Positions 8,611 through 17,150 of a stretch of 44,686 nt of DNA are shown one piece after another. This stretch comes from Candidatus Parakkermansia intestinigallinarum. Lineage in GTDB: Bacteria; Verrucomicrobiota; Verrucomicrobiia; Verrucomicrobiales; Akkermansiaceae. The stretch lies in NCBI GenBank assembly GCA_019114365.1, contig DXFQ01000139.1, forward strand, positions 1 to 44,686, in the 5' to 3' direction. A program made the position numbers and the translations under genes. The notes beneath the pieces are model-generated. The model saw only the letters and a list, made by a program, of their open reading frames with translations, ran no database searches and was not told the DNA's origin. Within the stretch, counting starts at the first letter, position 1, and each line of letters starts with the position of its first letter.

Positions 8611-9240
8611 ATGGAATACGCCATCAGCAACATCCTGTTCTACATCCTCGCCCTGCTGGCCATCATCTTCGCCTGCAACGTCCTGCGATCGAGCAACCCC
8701 GTCACCTCGGCCATGAGCATGGCCGTCTGCTTCGCCTTCACGGCCGCCATCCTCTTCGGCCTCGGCGCACAGTTCCTGGGCATCGTCCAGCTGCTCGTCT
8801 ACGCGGGTGCCATCCTCGTCCTCTTCCTCTTCGTCGTCATGATGCTTGACGTCAAAGCCGAAGAGCGCAAAACCTCGCGCTTCGCCACCGCGCTGACAGG
8901 CGCCGTCATCGCAGGCGTCCTCGCCGGCATGATCGCCAACCTCGCCATCAACCTGCCCGGAGCGAAGAACGGCAGCTGCCCCGTCAAAGCCCTCTGCTGC
9001 GACGAAGCAAGCGCCGCCTGCTGCATCGACCCGAAAGCCGCCGCCGCACAAGCCGAAGCTCCTGAAAACTTCGGAGGCCCGCTGGCCGTCGTCAACCCGA
9101 GCGCCTCGGACAACGACGCCACCGCCATTGCCGGCACCCTCTACACCTCCTACAACATCCAATTCGTCATCCTCTCCTTCGCCCTGCTCGCCGCCACGGT
9201 AGGCGCCGTGGCACTGGCCCGCAAGATCCGCAAAGACTAA
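8611..9240 (+). CDS. nuoJ: NADH-quinone oxidoreductase subunit J with Cys-rich loop
   Basis: A 209-residue membrane subunit with about five helices; residues 54-80 (LGIVQLLVYAGAILVLFLFVV within them) form the conserved third helix with a pi-bulge. The start is ATG 8611, 8 nt after nuoI; a longer open frame upstream overlaps nuoI and is rejected. The loop between the last two helices (about 117-180) contains five cysteines at 123, 129, 130, 137 and 138, followed by an Ala-rich stretch. I do not recognise this from model NuoJ proteins. Its topology was not computed; from the NuoJ fold it should be an extramembrane loop. Confidence 0.93.
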   Translation: MEYAISNILFYILALLAIIFACNVLRSSNPVTSAMSMAVCFAFTAAILFGLGAQFLGIVQLLVYAGAILVLFLFVVMMLDVKAEERKTSRFATALTGAVIAGVLAGMIANLAINLPGAKNGSCPVKALCCDEASAACCIDPKAAAAQAEAPENFGGPLAVVNPSASDNDATAIAGTLYTSYNIQFVILSFALLAATVGAVALARKIRKD

Positions 9241-9255
9241 CCGACACAACACACC

Positions 9256-9573
9256 ATGGTACCTTTAGCACATTACCTGATCTTTTCGGGCATCCTCTTT
9301 GCCATCGGCCTGGCCGGCGTCATCATCCGCCGCAACATCATTGTCATCCTGATGTGCCTTGAAATGATGCTCAGCGCCGCCAACGTCACCCTCGTCGCCT
9401 TCTCGCGAGCCCGGGGCACCGAAGGCATCCCCGTCTACGACGCGCAAGTCCTCTCCCTCTTCATCGTCGCCGTAGCAGCGGCCGAAGTCGCCATCGGGCT
9501 GGCCCTCATCGTCGCCATGTTCCGCGCACGCAAATCGGTTGAGACCACATCCCTCAACACCCTGAAAGACTAA
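9256..9573 (+). CDS. nuoK: NADH-quinone oxidoreductase subunit K
   Basis: A 105-residue three-helix subunit. The conserved pattern GLAGVIIRRNIIVILMCLEMML is present, with the helix-2 Glu of LE-MML that belongs to the proton channel, and a second membrane Glu in AAAEVAIGLAL. The length matches the family (about 100). It starts at ATG 9256, 15 nt after nuoJ, and ends 15 nt before nuoL, with no Shine-Dalgarno motif in either gap. Confidence 0.96.
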   Translation: MVPLAHYLIFSGILFAIGLAGVIIRRNIIVILMCLEMMLSAANVTLVAFSRARGTEGIPVYDAQVLSLFIVAVAAAEVAIGLALIVAMFRARKSVETTSLNTLKD

Positions 9574-9588
9574 CCCCCCGGCCCACAT

Positions 9589-11433
9589 ATGATACAGAAC
9601 CTCCCCTGGTTATACCTTCTGCTCCCCCTGATTGCGGCAGCAATCAACTGGCTGCTCTTCAGCAAGTGCCCGCGCACCACCGCAGCCATCTCCATCATCT
9701 CGGCCGCGGCCACCCTCGGCCTGACCATCGCCTACCTCTGCGGGTTTGAGACCGGCGAAGCCGACGTCTACACCTGGCTGCCCGTCGGCGAAGGCACCTC
9801 GCTGAGCATGGGCCTGCTGCTCGACCCGATGGCCCTGCGCATGATGCTCGTCGTCACCGGCATCGGCCTGCTCGTCCACATCTTCTCCGTGGGCTACATG
9901 AAAGGCGACCCCTCGAACAAGAGCCGCTACTTCGCCGGCCTGAGCATCTTCATGTTCAGCATGAGCTGCATCGTCCTGGCCGACAACCTCGCTATGACCT
10001 TCATCGGCTGGGAAATGGTCGGCTTCTCCTCCTACCTGCTCATCGGCCACTGGTACCACAAAGACAGCGCCGCTGACGCCGCCAAGAAAGCCTTCATCAC
10101 CAACCGCGTCGGCGACTTCGGCTTCCTCATCGGCATCGTCCTCACCCTCGCCGCCTTCGGCACCCTCAAGTTCAGCGACATGAGCGGCACCGCCGCCGGC
10201 CTCACCCCGGCCCTGCTCACCGCCGTCATCCTCTGCCTCTTCTGCGGCGCCGTCGGCAAATCCGCCCAATTCCCCCTGCACGTCTGGCTGCCTGACGCCA
10301 TGGAAGGCCCGACGCCCGTCTCCGCCCTCATCCATGCCGCCACCATGGTCGCCGCCGGCGTCTACATGATGGTGCGCCTGCAAGTCAGCATGGGTACCGC
10401 CGCCTTCACCGACACCGCCTGCCTCGTCATCAGCATCATCGGTGCCGCCACCGCCGTCCTTGCCGCCCTCATGGCCCTGCAGCAAGACGACATCAAGCGC
10501 GTGCTCGCCTACTCCACCCTCTCGCAACTCGGCTACATGATCATGGCCGTCGGCCTGCTCGCCGGCGAAGCCGCCATGTTCCACCTCTACACCCACGCCT
10601 GGTTCAAAGCCCTGCTCTTCCTCGGCGCCGGCGCCATCATCGTGCGCTGCCACCACGAGCAGGACATCTGGAAAATGGGCGGACTGGCCAAGAGCATGCC
10701 CACCACGAGCCTCTGCTTCCTCATGGGCACCTTCGCCCTCATCGCCATCCCCGGCTTCTCCGGCTTCTACTCCAAAGAAGCCATCCTCGACGCCGCCCTC
10801 GCCAAGAACCCCGCCTTCTTCTGGATCGGCGCCGGCGTAGCCGCCCTGACCACCTTCTACATGACGCGCCTCTGCATCGTCGCCTTCCTCGGCAAAGCCC
10901 GTGCTGAAGGCGCCCAGCACGCCACCGAAGCCGGTGCCAGCATGCTGCTGCCGCTCATCATCCTGGCCGCCATGGCCATCATCTCCGGCAACGGCGCCAT
11001 CGCCGATCAACTCGTACCCTTCGGCGGCTTCAGCGCCCACGGCTTTGAAGTAGGCATGCCCTTCTACGTCAGCCTCGGCGCCCTCCTTCTGGGCCTCATC
11101 GCCGCCTTCGCCGTCTACGGCTTCGGCAAGCGCGGAAGCGACCCGCTGTCCGGCAACGCCGTCTCGACAGCCCTGCGCCGCCGCCTCTACATCGACTGCT
11201 TCTACGACAAAGTCCTCATCAGCGGCATCCAGCAGAACGTCGCCCGCGTCATCGAAGCCTTTGATGAAATGATCATCCGCGGACTGCTCGCCCAGGGCCT
11301 CGTCTGGATCACCAGCCGCATCGGCATGATGCTCAGCTGGATCCAAAACGGAGCGCTCAACCGCTACGCCTTCGTCACCGGCTTCGGCATCATCATCGTC
11401 ATCTTCCTCATGGTCTTCATGATTAACATCTAA
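9589..11433 (+). CDS. nuoL: NADH-quinone oxidoreductase subunit L (antiporter-like)
   Basis: A 614-residue distal proton-pumping subunit, the same length as E. coli NuoL. Family blocks include FIGWEMVGFSSYLLIGHW (channel Glu), FPLHVWLPDAMEGPTPVSAL, LAALMALQQDDIKRVLAYS and STLSQLGYM. The C-terminal part contains the amphipathic lateral helix region that spans the membrane arm, ending in a final hydrophobic helix (GFGIIIVIFLMVFMINI). It lies in standard order between nuoK and nuoM. Confidence 0.97.
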   Translation: MIQNLPWLYLLLPLIAAAINWLLFSKCPRTTAAISIISAAATLGLTIAYLCGFETGEADVYTWLPVGEGTSLSMGLLLDPMALRMMLVVTGIGLLVHIFSVGYMKGDPSNKSRYFAGLSIFMFSMSCIVLADNLAMTFIGWEMVGFSSYLLIGHWYHKDSAADAAKKAFITNRVGDFGFLIGIVLTLAAFGTLKFSDMSGTAAGLTPALLTAVILCLFCGAVGKSAQFPLHVWLPDAMEGPTPVSALIHAATMVAAGVYMMVRLQVSMGTAAFTDTACLVISIIGAATAVLAALMALQQDDIKRVLAYSTLSQLGYMIMAVGLLAGEAAMFHLYTHAWFKALLFLGAGAIIVRCHHEQDIWKMGGLAKSMPTTSLCFLMGTFALIAIPGFSGFYSKEAILDAALAKNPAFFWIGAGVAALTTFYMTRLCIVAFLGKARAEGAQHATEAGASMLLPLIILAAMAIISGNGAIADQLVPFGGFSAHGFEVGMPFYVSLGALLLGLIAAFAVYGFGKRGSDPLSGNAVSTALRRRLYIDCFYDKVLISGIQQNVARVIEAFDEMIIRGLLAQGLVWITSRIGMMLSWIQNGALNRYAFVTGFGIIIVIFLMVFMINI

Positions 11434-11448
11434 ACCGACTTTCACACT

Positions 11449-12942
11449 ATGCTTACCCTGATCGTTGCCGTACCCCTGACAGCAGCAGCCCTCATCGGCC
11501 TGCTCAAGACACCCGGTAAACCCACGGCCATCATCGCGGCGGCCCTCATGCTCATCCTCACCGCCTGCGCCGTCTTCGGCTGCTGCAGCTGCTGCTGCGG
11601 CACCGAATGCAGCGCAGCCAACCTCAGCCTGAACCTGCCGCTGAGCAAAATCATGCTCGTCCTCACCGCGCTCGTCACCTTCGGCGCGACCCTCGGCCTC
11701 AAAGCCCCGAACAAAGACGCCGACCGCAGCTGGGCCATCTCCGCCCTGCTCATCTCGGCGGGAGCCGCCGGCGCCTTCATGTCCGACAGCCTCATCTCCT
11801 TCTACGCCTTCCACGAACTGGCCCTCATCCCGACCTTCGTCATGATCGGCTACTACGGTCGCGGTGACCGCCGCACCATCGCGTGGACGACCACCATCTA
11901 CCTCGGACTGGCCAGCATGGTTCTGCTCGCCGGCATCCTGATGCTCTGCATCAGCCTGCAAGCCTGGACCTTCAGCGGCATACGCGCCGCCGTCGAAACC
12001 CTCGCCCTCGGCGGCCTTGCCAACTTCAGCGGCGCCTACCTGAGCGCCGTCGGCCTCATCCTCATCATCGGCTTCGGCACCCTCGTCTCCCTCTTCCCCT
12101 TCCACACCTGGGCTGCCCCCGCCTACGCCAGCGCACCGACCCCCGTTGCCATGATGCACGCCGGCGTCCTCAAAAAGTTCGGCCTCTACGGCCTCTTCAC
12201 CCTCGTCTGGGCTCTCGGTCCGGTCAGCGACGCCTACTTCGGCGACTGGATGAACCTGCTGCTCGTCCTGCTGCTGGGCAACATCCTGTGGGTCGGCTAC
12301 GTCACCGTCTCGCGCACGCGCCTCGACGACATGCTCGGTAACTCCTCCGTCATGCACATGGGCTACCTCTTCCTCGCCCTCGTCGTCTTCATCAACAGCG
12401 GCGCGCGCAGCGAACTCGCCTTCAACGGAGCCGCCCTCCTCATGCTCGCCCACGGCCTGAGCATCGCCATGCTCTTCCTGCTCACCGGGCAAATCGAAAG
12501 CCAGACCCGCACCCTCGAACTCGACTCCATGGGCGGCCTCGCGCAGAAACTGCCCAAACTCGGCTTCCTCTTCGGCCTGGCCGGCCTCGCCTCCATCGGC
12601 CTGCCCCTGCTGGCCAACTTCCCGGGCGAGTTCACCATCTTCGTCTCCTGCTTTGACGGCTGGCAGCCCGGCAGCAACGCCGTCGAAGGCGGCGTACTGG
12701 GCAGCATCGCCTCGTGGTTCGGCGGCCTCGGCCCCGTGCAGCTCACCCTCATCTTCGCCCTGTGGGGTCTGGTCATCAGCGCCATCTACATGCTGCGAGC
12801 CTTCCGCCGCATCTTCACCGGCGACGTACGCCTCGCCTCCGAGCGAGCCACGAAACTGAGCTGCAGCGACATCCTCTCGGCCTCCTTCCTGGCCCTCTTC
12901 ATCGTCCTCTTCGGCGTCTTCCCCTGCGTCTACCTCATCTGA
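11449..12942 (+). CDS. nuoM: NADH-quinone oxidoreductase subunit M (antiporter-like) with Cys cluster near the N-terminus
   Basis: A 497-residue proton-pumping subunit. Conserved parts include FYAFHELALIPTFVMIGYYG (channel Glu), LFPFHTWAAPAYASAPTPVA and LANFPGEF. Between the first hydrophobic segment and the next there is a cluster of seven cysteines at residues 40, 45, 46, 48, 49, 50 and 54, which is not part of the ordinary NuoM pattern. The gap to nuoL is 15 nt, A/C-rich, without a Shine-Dalgarno motif. The length is normal for the family. Confidence 0.96.
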   Translation: MLTLIVAVPLTAAALIGLLKTPGKPTAIIAAALMLILTACAVFGCCSCCCGTECSAANLSLNLPLSKIMLVLTALVTFGATLGLKAPNKDADRSWAISALLISAGAAGAFMSDSLISFYAFHELALIPTFVMIGYYGRGDRRTIAWTTTIYLGLASMVLLAGILMLCISLQAWTFSGIRAAVETLALGGLANFSGAYLSAVGLILIIGFGTLVSLFPFHTWAAPAYASAPTPVAMMHAGVLKKFGLYGLFTLVWALGPVSDAYFGDWMNLLLVLLLGNILWVGYVTVSRTRLDDMLGNSSVMHMGYLFLALVVFINSGARSELAFNGAALLMLAHGLSIAMLFLLTGQIESQTRTLELDSMGGLAQKLPKLGFLFGLAGLASIGLPLLANFPGEFTIFVSCFDGWQPGSNAVEGGVLGSIASWFGGLGPVQLTLIFALWGLVISAIYMLRAFRRIFTGDVRLASERATKLSCSDILSASFLALFIVLFGVFPCVYLI

Positions 12943-12969
12943 TATCAACACACCGATACCCTCACAACC

Positions 12970-14496
12970 ATGACCGAACAAATCACATCGATGTACAGCT
13001 GGTGGGAGTTTGCCCCCTCCATCGCACTGGTGGCCCTCGCCATCATCCTGCTGATGGCTGACACCTTCCTGCCGAAGTTCCCGAAGCGCGCCTACGCCGT
13101 TGCAGGCGCCGTGGGCTGCTTCTGTGCCGCCTACGCCTGCTGGGTACAGGCCAGCGGCCAATACGGCGTGAGCGCCCTACACACTTGGCTGCCCGTTCTG
13201 CCGCTCATCGCCTGCCTCGGCTGCATAGCCACCGGCATCTGCCTGCTGCTCAACATCGACTACCACCGCATCACCTGTGAATCCGTCAACGGCGGACAAA
13301 GCGAAGAAGGCGCCGGCGAATTCAGCATCCTGCCCCTCATCGCCGCCGCCGGCATCTGTGCCCTCTGCAACGCGCGGGACATCGTCATGCTCTTCGTCGG
13401 CCTTGAAACCGTCACCCTGAGCTCCTACGTCCTCGTCGGCTACTACCGCCGCAACCAAGGCTCGATCGAAGCCGGCATCAAATACCTCATCCTCGGTGCC
13501 CTGAGCACCGGCCTGCTCGTCTTCGGTGCGGCGTGGTACTTCGGCATGACCGGCAGCCTCTCCATCGACATCAACAGCTACCTCAACGCCCTGAGCGGCG
13601 GCCCCACGCAAGCCCCCATCATCTACAGCGGCTTCATTGCAGCCCTCTGCTTCATGCTTGCGGCCGGCCTCTTCAAGATCGGCGGTGCACCCCTGCACAC
13701 CTGGATCCCCGACGTGTATCAGGGCGCCCCGACCCCCGTCTCCGCCTTCCTCGGCGTCGCCTCGAAGGCGGCGGGCTTCGCCTTCCTCATCATCATCCTG
13801 CAACCGCTCAGCGACATCGCTGCCCTGCAGAGCACCCCTGAAATCACCACCTACCCGGGCGGCATCGCCTTCGGCCTCGCCATCGTCGCCATCGCCACCC
13901 TGCTCATCGGCAACCTCGGAGCCATCCCGCAGCGCAACGCCAAACGCCTGCTCGGCTACTCCTCCATCGGTCAGGCCGGCTTCATCCTCGCCTTCTTCCA
14001 GGGCGGCAACTGCTCGGACTGCGGCGTCCTGTTCTACCTCGCCGCCTACGGCCTCGCGACCCTGCCCGCCTTCTGCGCCATCGCCCTCGTCCGCAGCCAG
14101 CGCGGCAGTGAAGAAATCTCTGCCTTCCGCGGCCTTGCGCGCACCAACCCGCGCCTCGCCTTCCTCATCACCGTCTGCTTCGCCTCGCTGGCAGGTGTTC
14201 CGCTGACCTTCGGCTTCCTCGCCAAACTGAGCGCCATCTTCTTCATCTGCGAGCCCCAGTCGGCCATCATCGCCGACTGGCTGAACTGGACCCTGCTCGG
14301 CGTCATGATCGTCTGCGCCGCCGCCGGCTTCTACTACTACTTCAAGATCATCCGCGCGATGTACTGGGAAAAGCCGCTGCCCGGCGACGAAGCCCTGAAG
14401 CTGCCTGTCGTCACCGGCTTCATCATCACCCTCTGCGCCGTGGCCCTGCTCATCATCGGCACCCTGCCCGTCTTCAACGCCAGACTCTTCATCTGA
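12970..14496 (+). CDS. nuoN: NADH-quinone oxidoreductase subunit N (antiporter-like)
   Basis: A 508-residue antiporter-like subunit and the last gene of the operon. Family blocks are FVGLETVTLSSYVLVGYYRR (channel Glu), SIEAGIKYLILGALSTGLL, FKIGGAPLHTWIPDVYQGAPTPVSAFL (parts) and AKRLLGYSSIGQAGFIL. It starts 27 nt after nuoM, the largest gap between adjacent genes apart from a near-equal one before nuoE, and is followed by an intrinsic terminator 28 nt beyond its stop. Confidence 0.97.
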   Translation: MTEQITSMYSWWEFAPSIALVALAIILLMADTFLPKFPKRAYAVAGAVGCFCAAYACWVQASGQYGVSALHTWLPVLPLIACLGCIATGICLLLNIDYHRITCESVNGGQSEEGAGEFSILPLIAAAGICALCNARDIVMLFVGLETVTLSSYVLVGYYRRNQGSIEAGIKYLILGALSTGLLVFGAAWYFGMTGSLSIDINSYLNALSGGPTQAPIIYSGFIAALCFMLAAGLFKIGGAPLHTWIPDVYQGAPTPVSAFLGVASKAAGFAFLIIILQPLSDIAALQSTPEITTYPGGIAFGLAIVAIATLLIGNLGAIPQRNAKRLLGYSSIGQAGFILAFFQGGNCSDCGVLFYLAAYGLATLPAFCAIALVRSQRGSEEISAFRGLARTNPRLAFLITVCFASLAGVPLTFGFLAKLSAIFFICEPQSAIIADWLNWTLLGVMIVCAAAGFYYYFKIIRAMYWEKPLPGDEALKLPVVTGFIITLCAVALLIIGTLPVFNARLFI

Positions 14497-14524
14497 CGAA
14501 CGGGCGAGCTCATCACCCCATCAC

Positions 14525-14557
14525 AACGCCCTGCCGCCCAACGCGGCAGGGCGTTTT
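14525..14557 (+). terminator. Intrinsic terminator of the nuo operon
   Basis: AACGCCCTGCCGC (14525-14537) pairs perfectly with GCGGCAGGGCGTT (14543-14555) around a 5-nt loop; the T run is 14554-14557. It lies 28 nt after the nuoN stop codon. Confidence 0.88.
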
Positions 14558-14635
14558 CGCATCCTGAACCCCGCGGTCTTCAAACACAGCAACAGCCGCC
14601 AAGCCACCCGAGCGAGCCCCTACAACGGCTCATCA

Positions 14636-14681
14636 TCCAAAAGCACAGAGAGAGGGAAGCGCCAAAGCGCCTCCCTCTCTC
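14636..14681 (-). terminator. Hairpin downstream of tRNA-Leu, probable terminator
   Basis: On the minus strand, a stem formed by 14672-14681 with 14648-14657, continued by GCGC/GCGC around a CAAA loop with one mismatch, lies 12 nt beyond the tRNA-Leu 3' end. It is followed by TGTGCTTTT. The T run is short and offset. Confidence 0.55.
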
Positions 14682-14692
14682 CCTGTTGATCG

Positions 14693-14772
14693 TACCGGCT
14701 GTGGGACTCGAACCCACACTCCGAAGAACTCGATTTTGAGTCGAGCGCGTCTACCAATTCCGCCAAGCCGGC
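14693..14772 (-). tRNA. tRNA-Leu(CAA)
   Basis: The minus strand folds as a class II tRNA: acceptor GCCGGCU/AGCCGGU, D-arm with GGUAGACGC, anticodon stem CUCGA/UCGAG with loop CUCAAAA (anticodon CAA, reads UUG), an 11-nt variable arm and T-arm GUGGG-UUCGAGU-CCCAC. No CCA is encoded. The first acceptor pair is G1-U72, a wobble rather than the usual G-C. Confidence 0.95.
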
Positions 14773-14831
14773 GGTACGCAGACAACGGGCGTATTAAACA
14801 CCAAAATCGGCAAGCTGTCAAGCACAAAGCA

Positions 14832-16715
14832 TCACAAATCATCCCATCTCGCCCCGGCACAGCATCCGAAGAGCGGATGAAACCACAGACGCCGCGCCAG
14901 AGACCCCGGCGAACTCAAACCGAGCAAAAATCGCCGCCGCTGCCCCTCGCGGGCGAAATCAGGCAGCGACGCCGCCTCCGGAAGAGGCGGCGACGGCGGC
15001 AGCGGCGGCAACACAAGCGCCCGCCCGTCACTCAAACAACCCTCACAGCGAGCGCAGGGCGCCGGCAGCGACTTCCCCGTAAAATACAACTCGAGCGCCT
15101 CATTGATACAGCCCCCCGAACCCAGCATCTCCAGCAGCGCCTCCAAGCGAGCCAAATCCCCCGCGCGACGGCGCTCGTAGGCCGCCTGCAACTCGCGAGC
15201 CACCTCGCGTGCATCAGCCGCACCCGCCGCGCGAAGACAAAGCGCACGGCGGCGAAAACTCAGCCGCCACTCACCCGCCGCCTCGCACTCCCGCAACTGC
15301 TCCATCGCCTCGGCAAACGAACAGCCCCAAGCCAAAGCCGCCTCCTCCACCTCAGCCTCGCGATGCGCGTCAAGCCAGCGCAAACGCGACGCCTCAGCCT
15401 CCTCGCGGCCGTCCAGAACAAGCTCCAGCGGAAAAAGCGGCTGCACCTTGTAAAAACAAAAGCCCTGCGCCTCCACCAGCACCGCCCCCGCCTCCGTCAA
15501 ACGCGCCAGTGCACGCAGCGGCACATCCTCCGGCACATCGCAACTCACCCCCAGCTCCCAGAGCGACACCACCCGCCGCCCGGCCGGCAGCAGCCAGCGC
15601 ACCGCGCGCAGCACCCCCTCCTCATCCGGCAGCGCCGCCTCCAAGCGATTGCGCGCATCGCGCACATCCGCCCCCTCCAGCAAAACAAGCGACAAAGCCG
15701 GCGCACCGTCGCGCCCCGCGCGCCCCGACTCCTGCACATAAGCCTCGGGCGACGACGGCACATTCACATGCAGCACCGTCCGCACATCAGGCTTATCGAC
15801 CCCCATCCCGAAAGCAACCGTCGCCACCAGAACCGGCAAGCGATTGTGCAAAAAAGCATCCTGGAGCGCCTCGCGCTGCTCCGCAGGCAGCCCCGCGTGA
15901 TAACACGCCGCGCGAAGCCCCCTCCCGGCGAGAGCCGCCGCAAGCTCCTCCGCCCCCTTGCGCGTACGCGCATACACCACCGCCGGCAACCGCCCGGGCT
16001 CCGCAAGCAACTCCGCCGCCCGCCGCTGCGCCGCGTCCGCAGACCCCGCGAGCTCGACGCGCCGCGTAATATTCTCGCGAAAGGGCGACAAAGCCACCAC
16101 ATCCTGCGGCAGCACCCCGAAGGCCGAGCACAAATCCTGCCGCACGCGCAAAGTCGCCGTCGCCGTCAGCGCCAGCACCGAGCGAAACCCGAACCTGCGC
16201 CACCACGTTGGCAAGCGCAAATAATCCGGGCGAAAACTATGGCCCCACTCCGACACACAATGCGCCTCATCCACCACGAAAAGCCCAAGCGGCAGCCCCC
16301 GCAGCGCAGCGCCCAAATCCTCCGCCTCCAGCGACTCCGGAGCCGCGAAAAGCAAACGCAAGCCCCCCTCGCGCACGCGCCGCAGCACCTGCGAACGCTC
16401 ATCGGGCGACAGCGTCGAATCAAAGCGCGCGCACGGCACCCCCACCTCCTCCAGCGCGCGCACCTGATCGCGCATCAGCGCCAACAGCGGAGACACCACC
16501 AGCGAAACCCGCCCCAGCAGCACCGCCGCCGCCTGATAACAAAAACTCTTCCCATAACCCGTCGGCAGCACCCCGAGAGCCGACACCCCCGCCACCGCGC
16601 GGCGAATCAACTCCCCCTGCCCCGGCCGCAGCTTCGCCTTACCGAAGCGTTGCATCACCGCTTGCAACTCCTCCGCAAAAGACGCGGGCAAACACAGAGA
16701 ATCGGAAACAGACAT
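14832..16715 (-). CDS. recQ: RecQ-family ATP-dependent DNA helicase
   Basis: A 627-residue superfamily 2 3'-5' DNA helicase for recombination and replication-fork repair. Visible are Walker A PTGYGKSFCYQ (residues 51-61; the TGYGKS form as in WRN rather than TGGGKS), DEAHCVSEWGHSFRPDY (from 149), ALTATAT (motif III) and QESGRAGRDG (motif VI). Near the C-terminus a Cys and CARCEGC form a RecQ-type zinc site. I see no clear HRDC domain. ATG 16715 is chosen because the in-frame ATG at 16727 overlaps a CATAAT box belonging to a TTGATT-N17-CATAAT promoter; 16715 then lies 10 nt after the -10. It is transcribed towards tRNA-Leu. Confidence 0.93.
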   Translation of the reverse strand: MSVSDSLCLPASFAEELQAVMQRFGKAKLRPGQGELIRRAVAGVSALGVLPTGYGKSFCYQAAAVLLGRVSLVVSPLLALMRDQVRALEEVGVPCARFDSTLSPDERSQVLRRVREGGLRLLFAAPESLEAEDLGAALRGLPLGLFVVDEAHCVSEWGHSFRPDYLRLPTWWRRFGFRSVLALTATATLRVRQDLCSAFGVLPQDVVALSPFRENITRRVELAGSADAAQRRAAELLAEPGRLPAVVYARTRKGAEELAAALAGRGLRAACYHAGLPAEQREALQDAFLHNRLPVLVATVAFGMGVDKPDVRTVLHVNVPSSPEAYVQESGRAGRDGAPALSLVLLEGADVRDARNRLEAALPDEEGVLRAVRWLLPAGRRVVSLWELGVSCDVPEDVPLRALARLTEAGAVLVEAQGFCFYKVQPLFPLELVLDGREEAEASRLRWLDAHREAEVEEAALAWGCSFAEAMEQLRECEAAGEWRLSFRRRALCLRAAGAADAREVARELQAAYERRRAGDLARLEALLEMLGSGGCINEALELYFTGKSLPAPCARCEGCLSDGRALVLPPLPPSPPLPEAASLPDFAREGQRRRFLLGLSSPGSLARRLWFHPLFGCCAGARWDDL

Positions 16716-16725
16716 CAGCAGCGCC

Positions 16726-16754
16726 ATTATGCCGCGCCGCCGCCGACAAATCAA
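16726..16754 (-). promoter_or_regulatory. Candidate near-leaderless promoter of recQ
   Basis: Minus strand: TTGATT (16754-16749), 17-bp spacer, CATAAT (16731-16726), then 10 nt to ATG 16715. Transcription starting 6-8 nt after the -10 would leave a 5' UTR of only about 2-4 nt. Confidence 0.5.
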
Positions 16755-16889
16755 GCCGAAGCCGCGGCAGCACCCCGATCCGCTTACGCGGTCCATTCCG
16801 AGAGCAGCGTCCGCCACCGAGCCCGACACCATCCCGGCCCCGAGAACGCGGCAGCGCACCGCCGACGGAACAGGCGGACAAAAAGGCGA

Positions 16890-16921
16890 AAACACAAGAG
16901 GGAAGCCCTTTCAGGCTTCCC
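16890..16921 (-). terminator. Hairpin downstream of tRNA-Ser, probable terminator
   Basis: Minus strand: GGGAAGCC (16921-16914), 6-nt loop, GGCTTCCC (16907-16900), followed by TCTTGTGTTTTCG. It begins 21 nt after the tRNA 3' end. The 8-bp stem is perfect but the T run is interrupted. Confidence 0.55.
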
Positions 16922-16941
16922 CCGGCTAAGTTGTTATGAAG

Positions 16942-17026
16942 CGGATGGGGTGGGATTCGAACCCACGGAAGGTTACCCTTCGGCGGTTTTCAAGACCGCT
17001 GCATTCAACCGCTCTGCCACCCATCC
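16942..17026 (-). tRNA. tRNA-Ser(UGA)
   Basis: The minus strand folds as a class II tRNA: acceptor GGAUGGG/CCCAUCC with discriminator G, D-arm GCAGAGCGGUUGAAUGC, anticodon stem GCGGU/ACCGC with loop CUUGAAA (anticodon UGA, reads UCA), long variable arm GAAGGGUAACCUUC and T-arm GUGGG-UUCGAAU-CCCAC. No CCA is encoded. Confidence 0.96.
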
Positions 17027-17150
17027 CTGAGAGCGACCCGCTTGCGAGTCGGCGACGTGCGCTCATGGTATCACAAAGCTCCGCCCCTCGCAAGCCTTTT
17101 TCGCAAGGGAGCCGCAAAGCAAACGTCGTCGCCTGCGAGGAGCCTACGCA

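Noticed and set aside
9610..13161. A 1183-codon open frame on the minus strand opposite nuoL-nuoN
   Set aside because: A mirror frame of GC-rich codons: Gly/Glu/Asp-rich, no motif, and fully covered by clear nuo genes.
16716..16895. Longer recQ starts, including ATG 16727
   Set aside because: ATG 16727 overlaps the -10 box, and the further extension has no RecQ similarity.
14736..17030. A 764-codon plus-strand frame spanning tRNA-Leu, recQ and tRNA-Ser
   Set aside because: Arg/Gln/Pro-rich shadow frame running through two tRNAs on the opposite strand.
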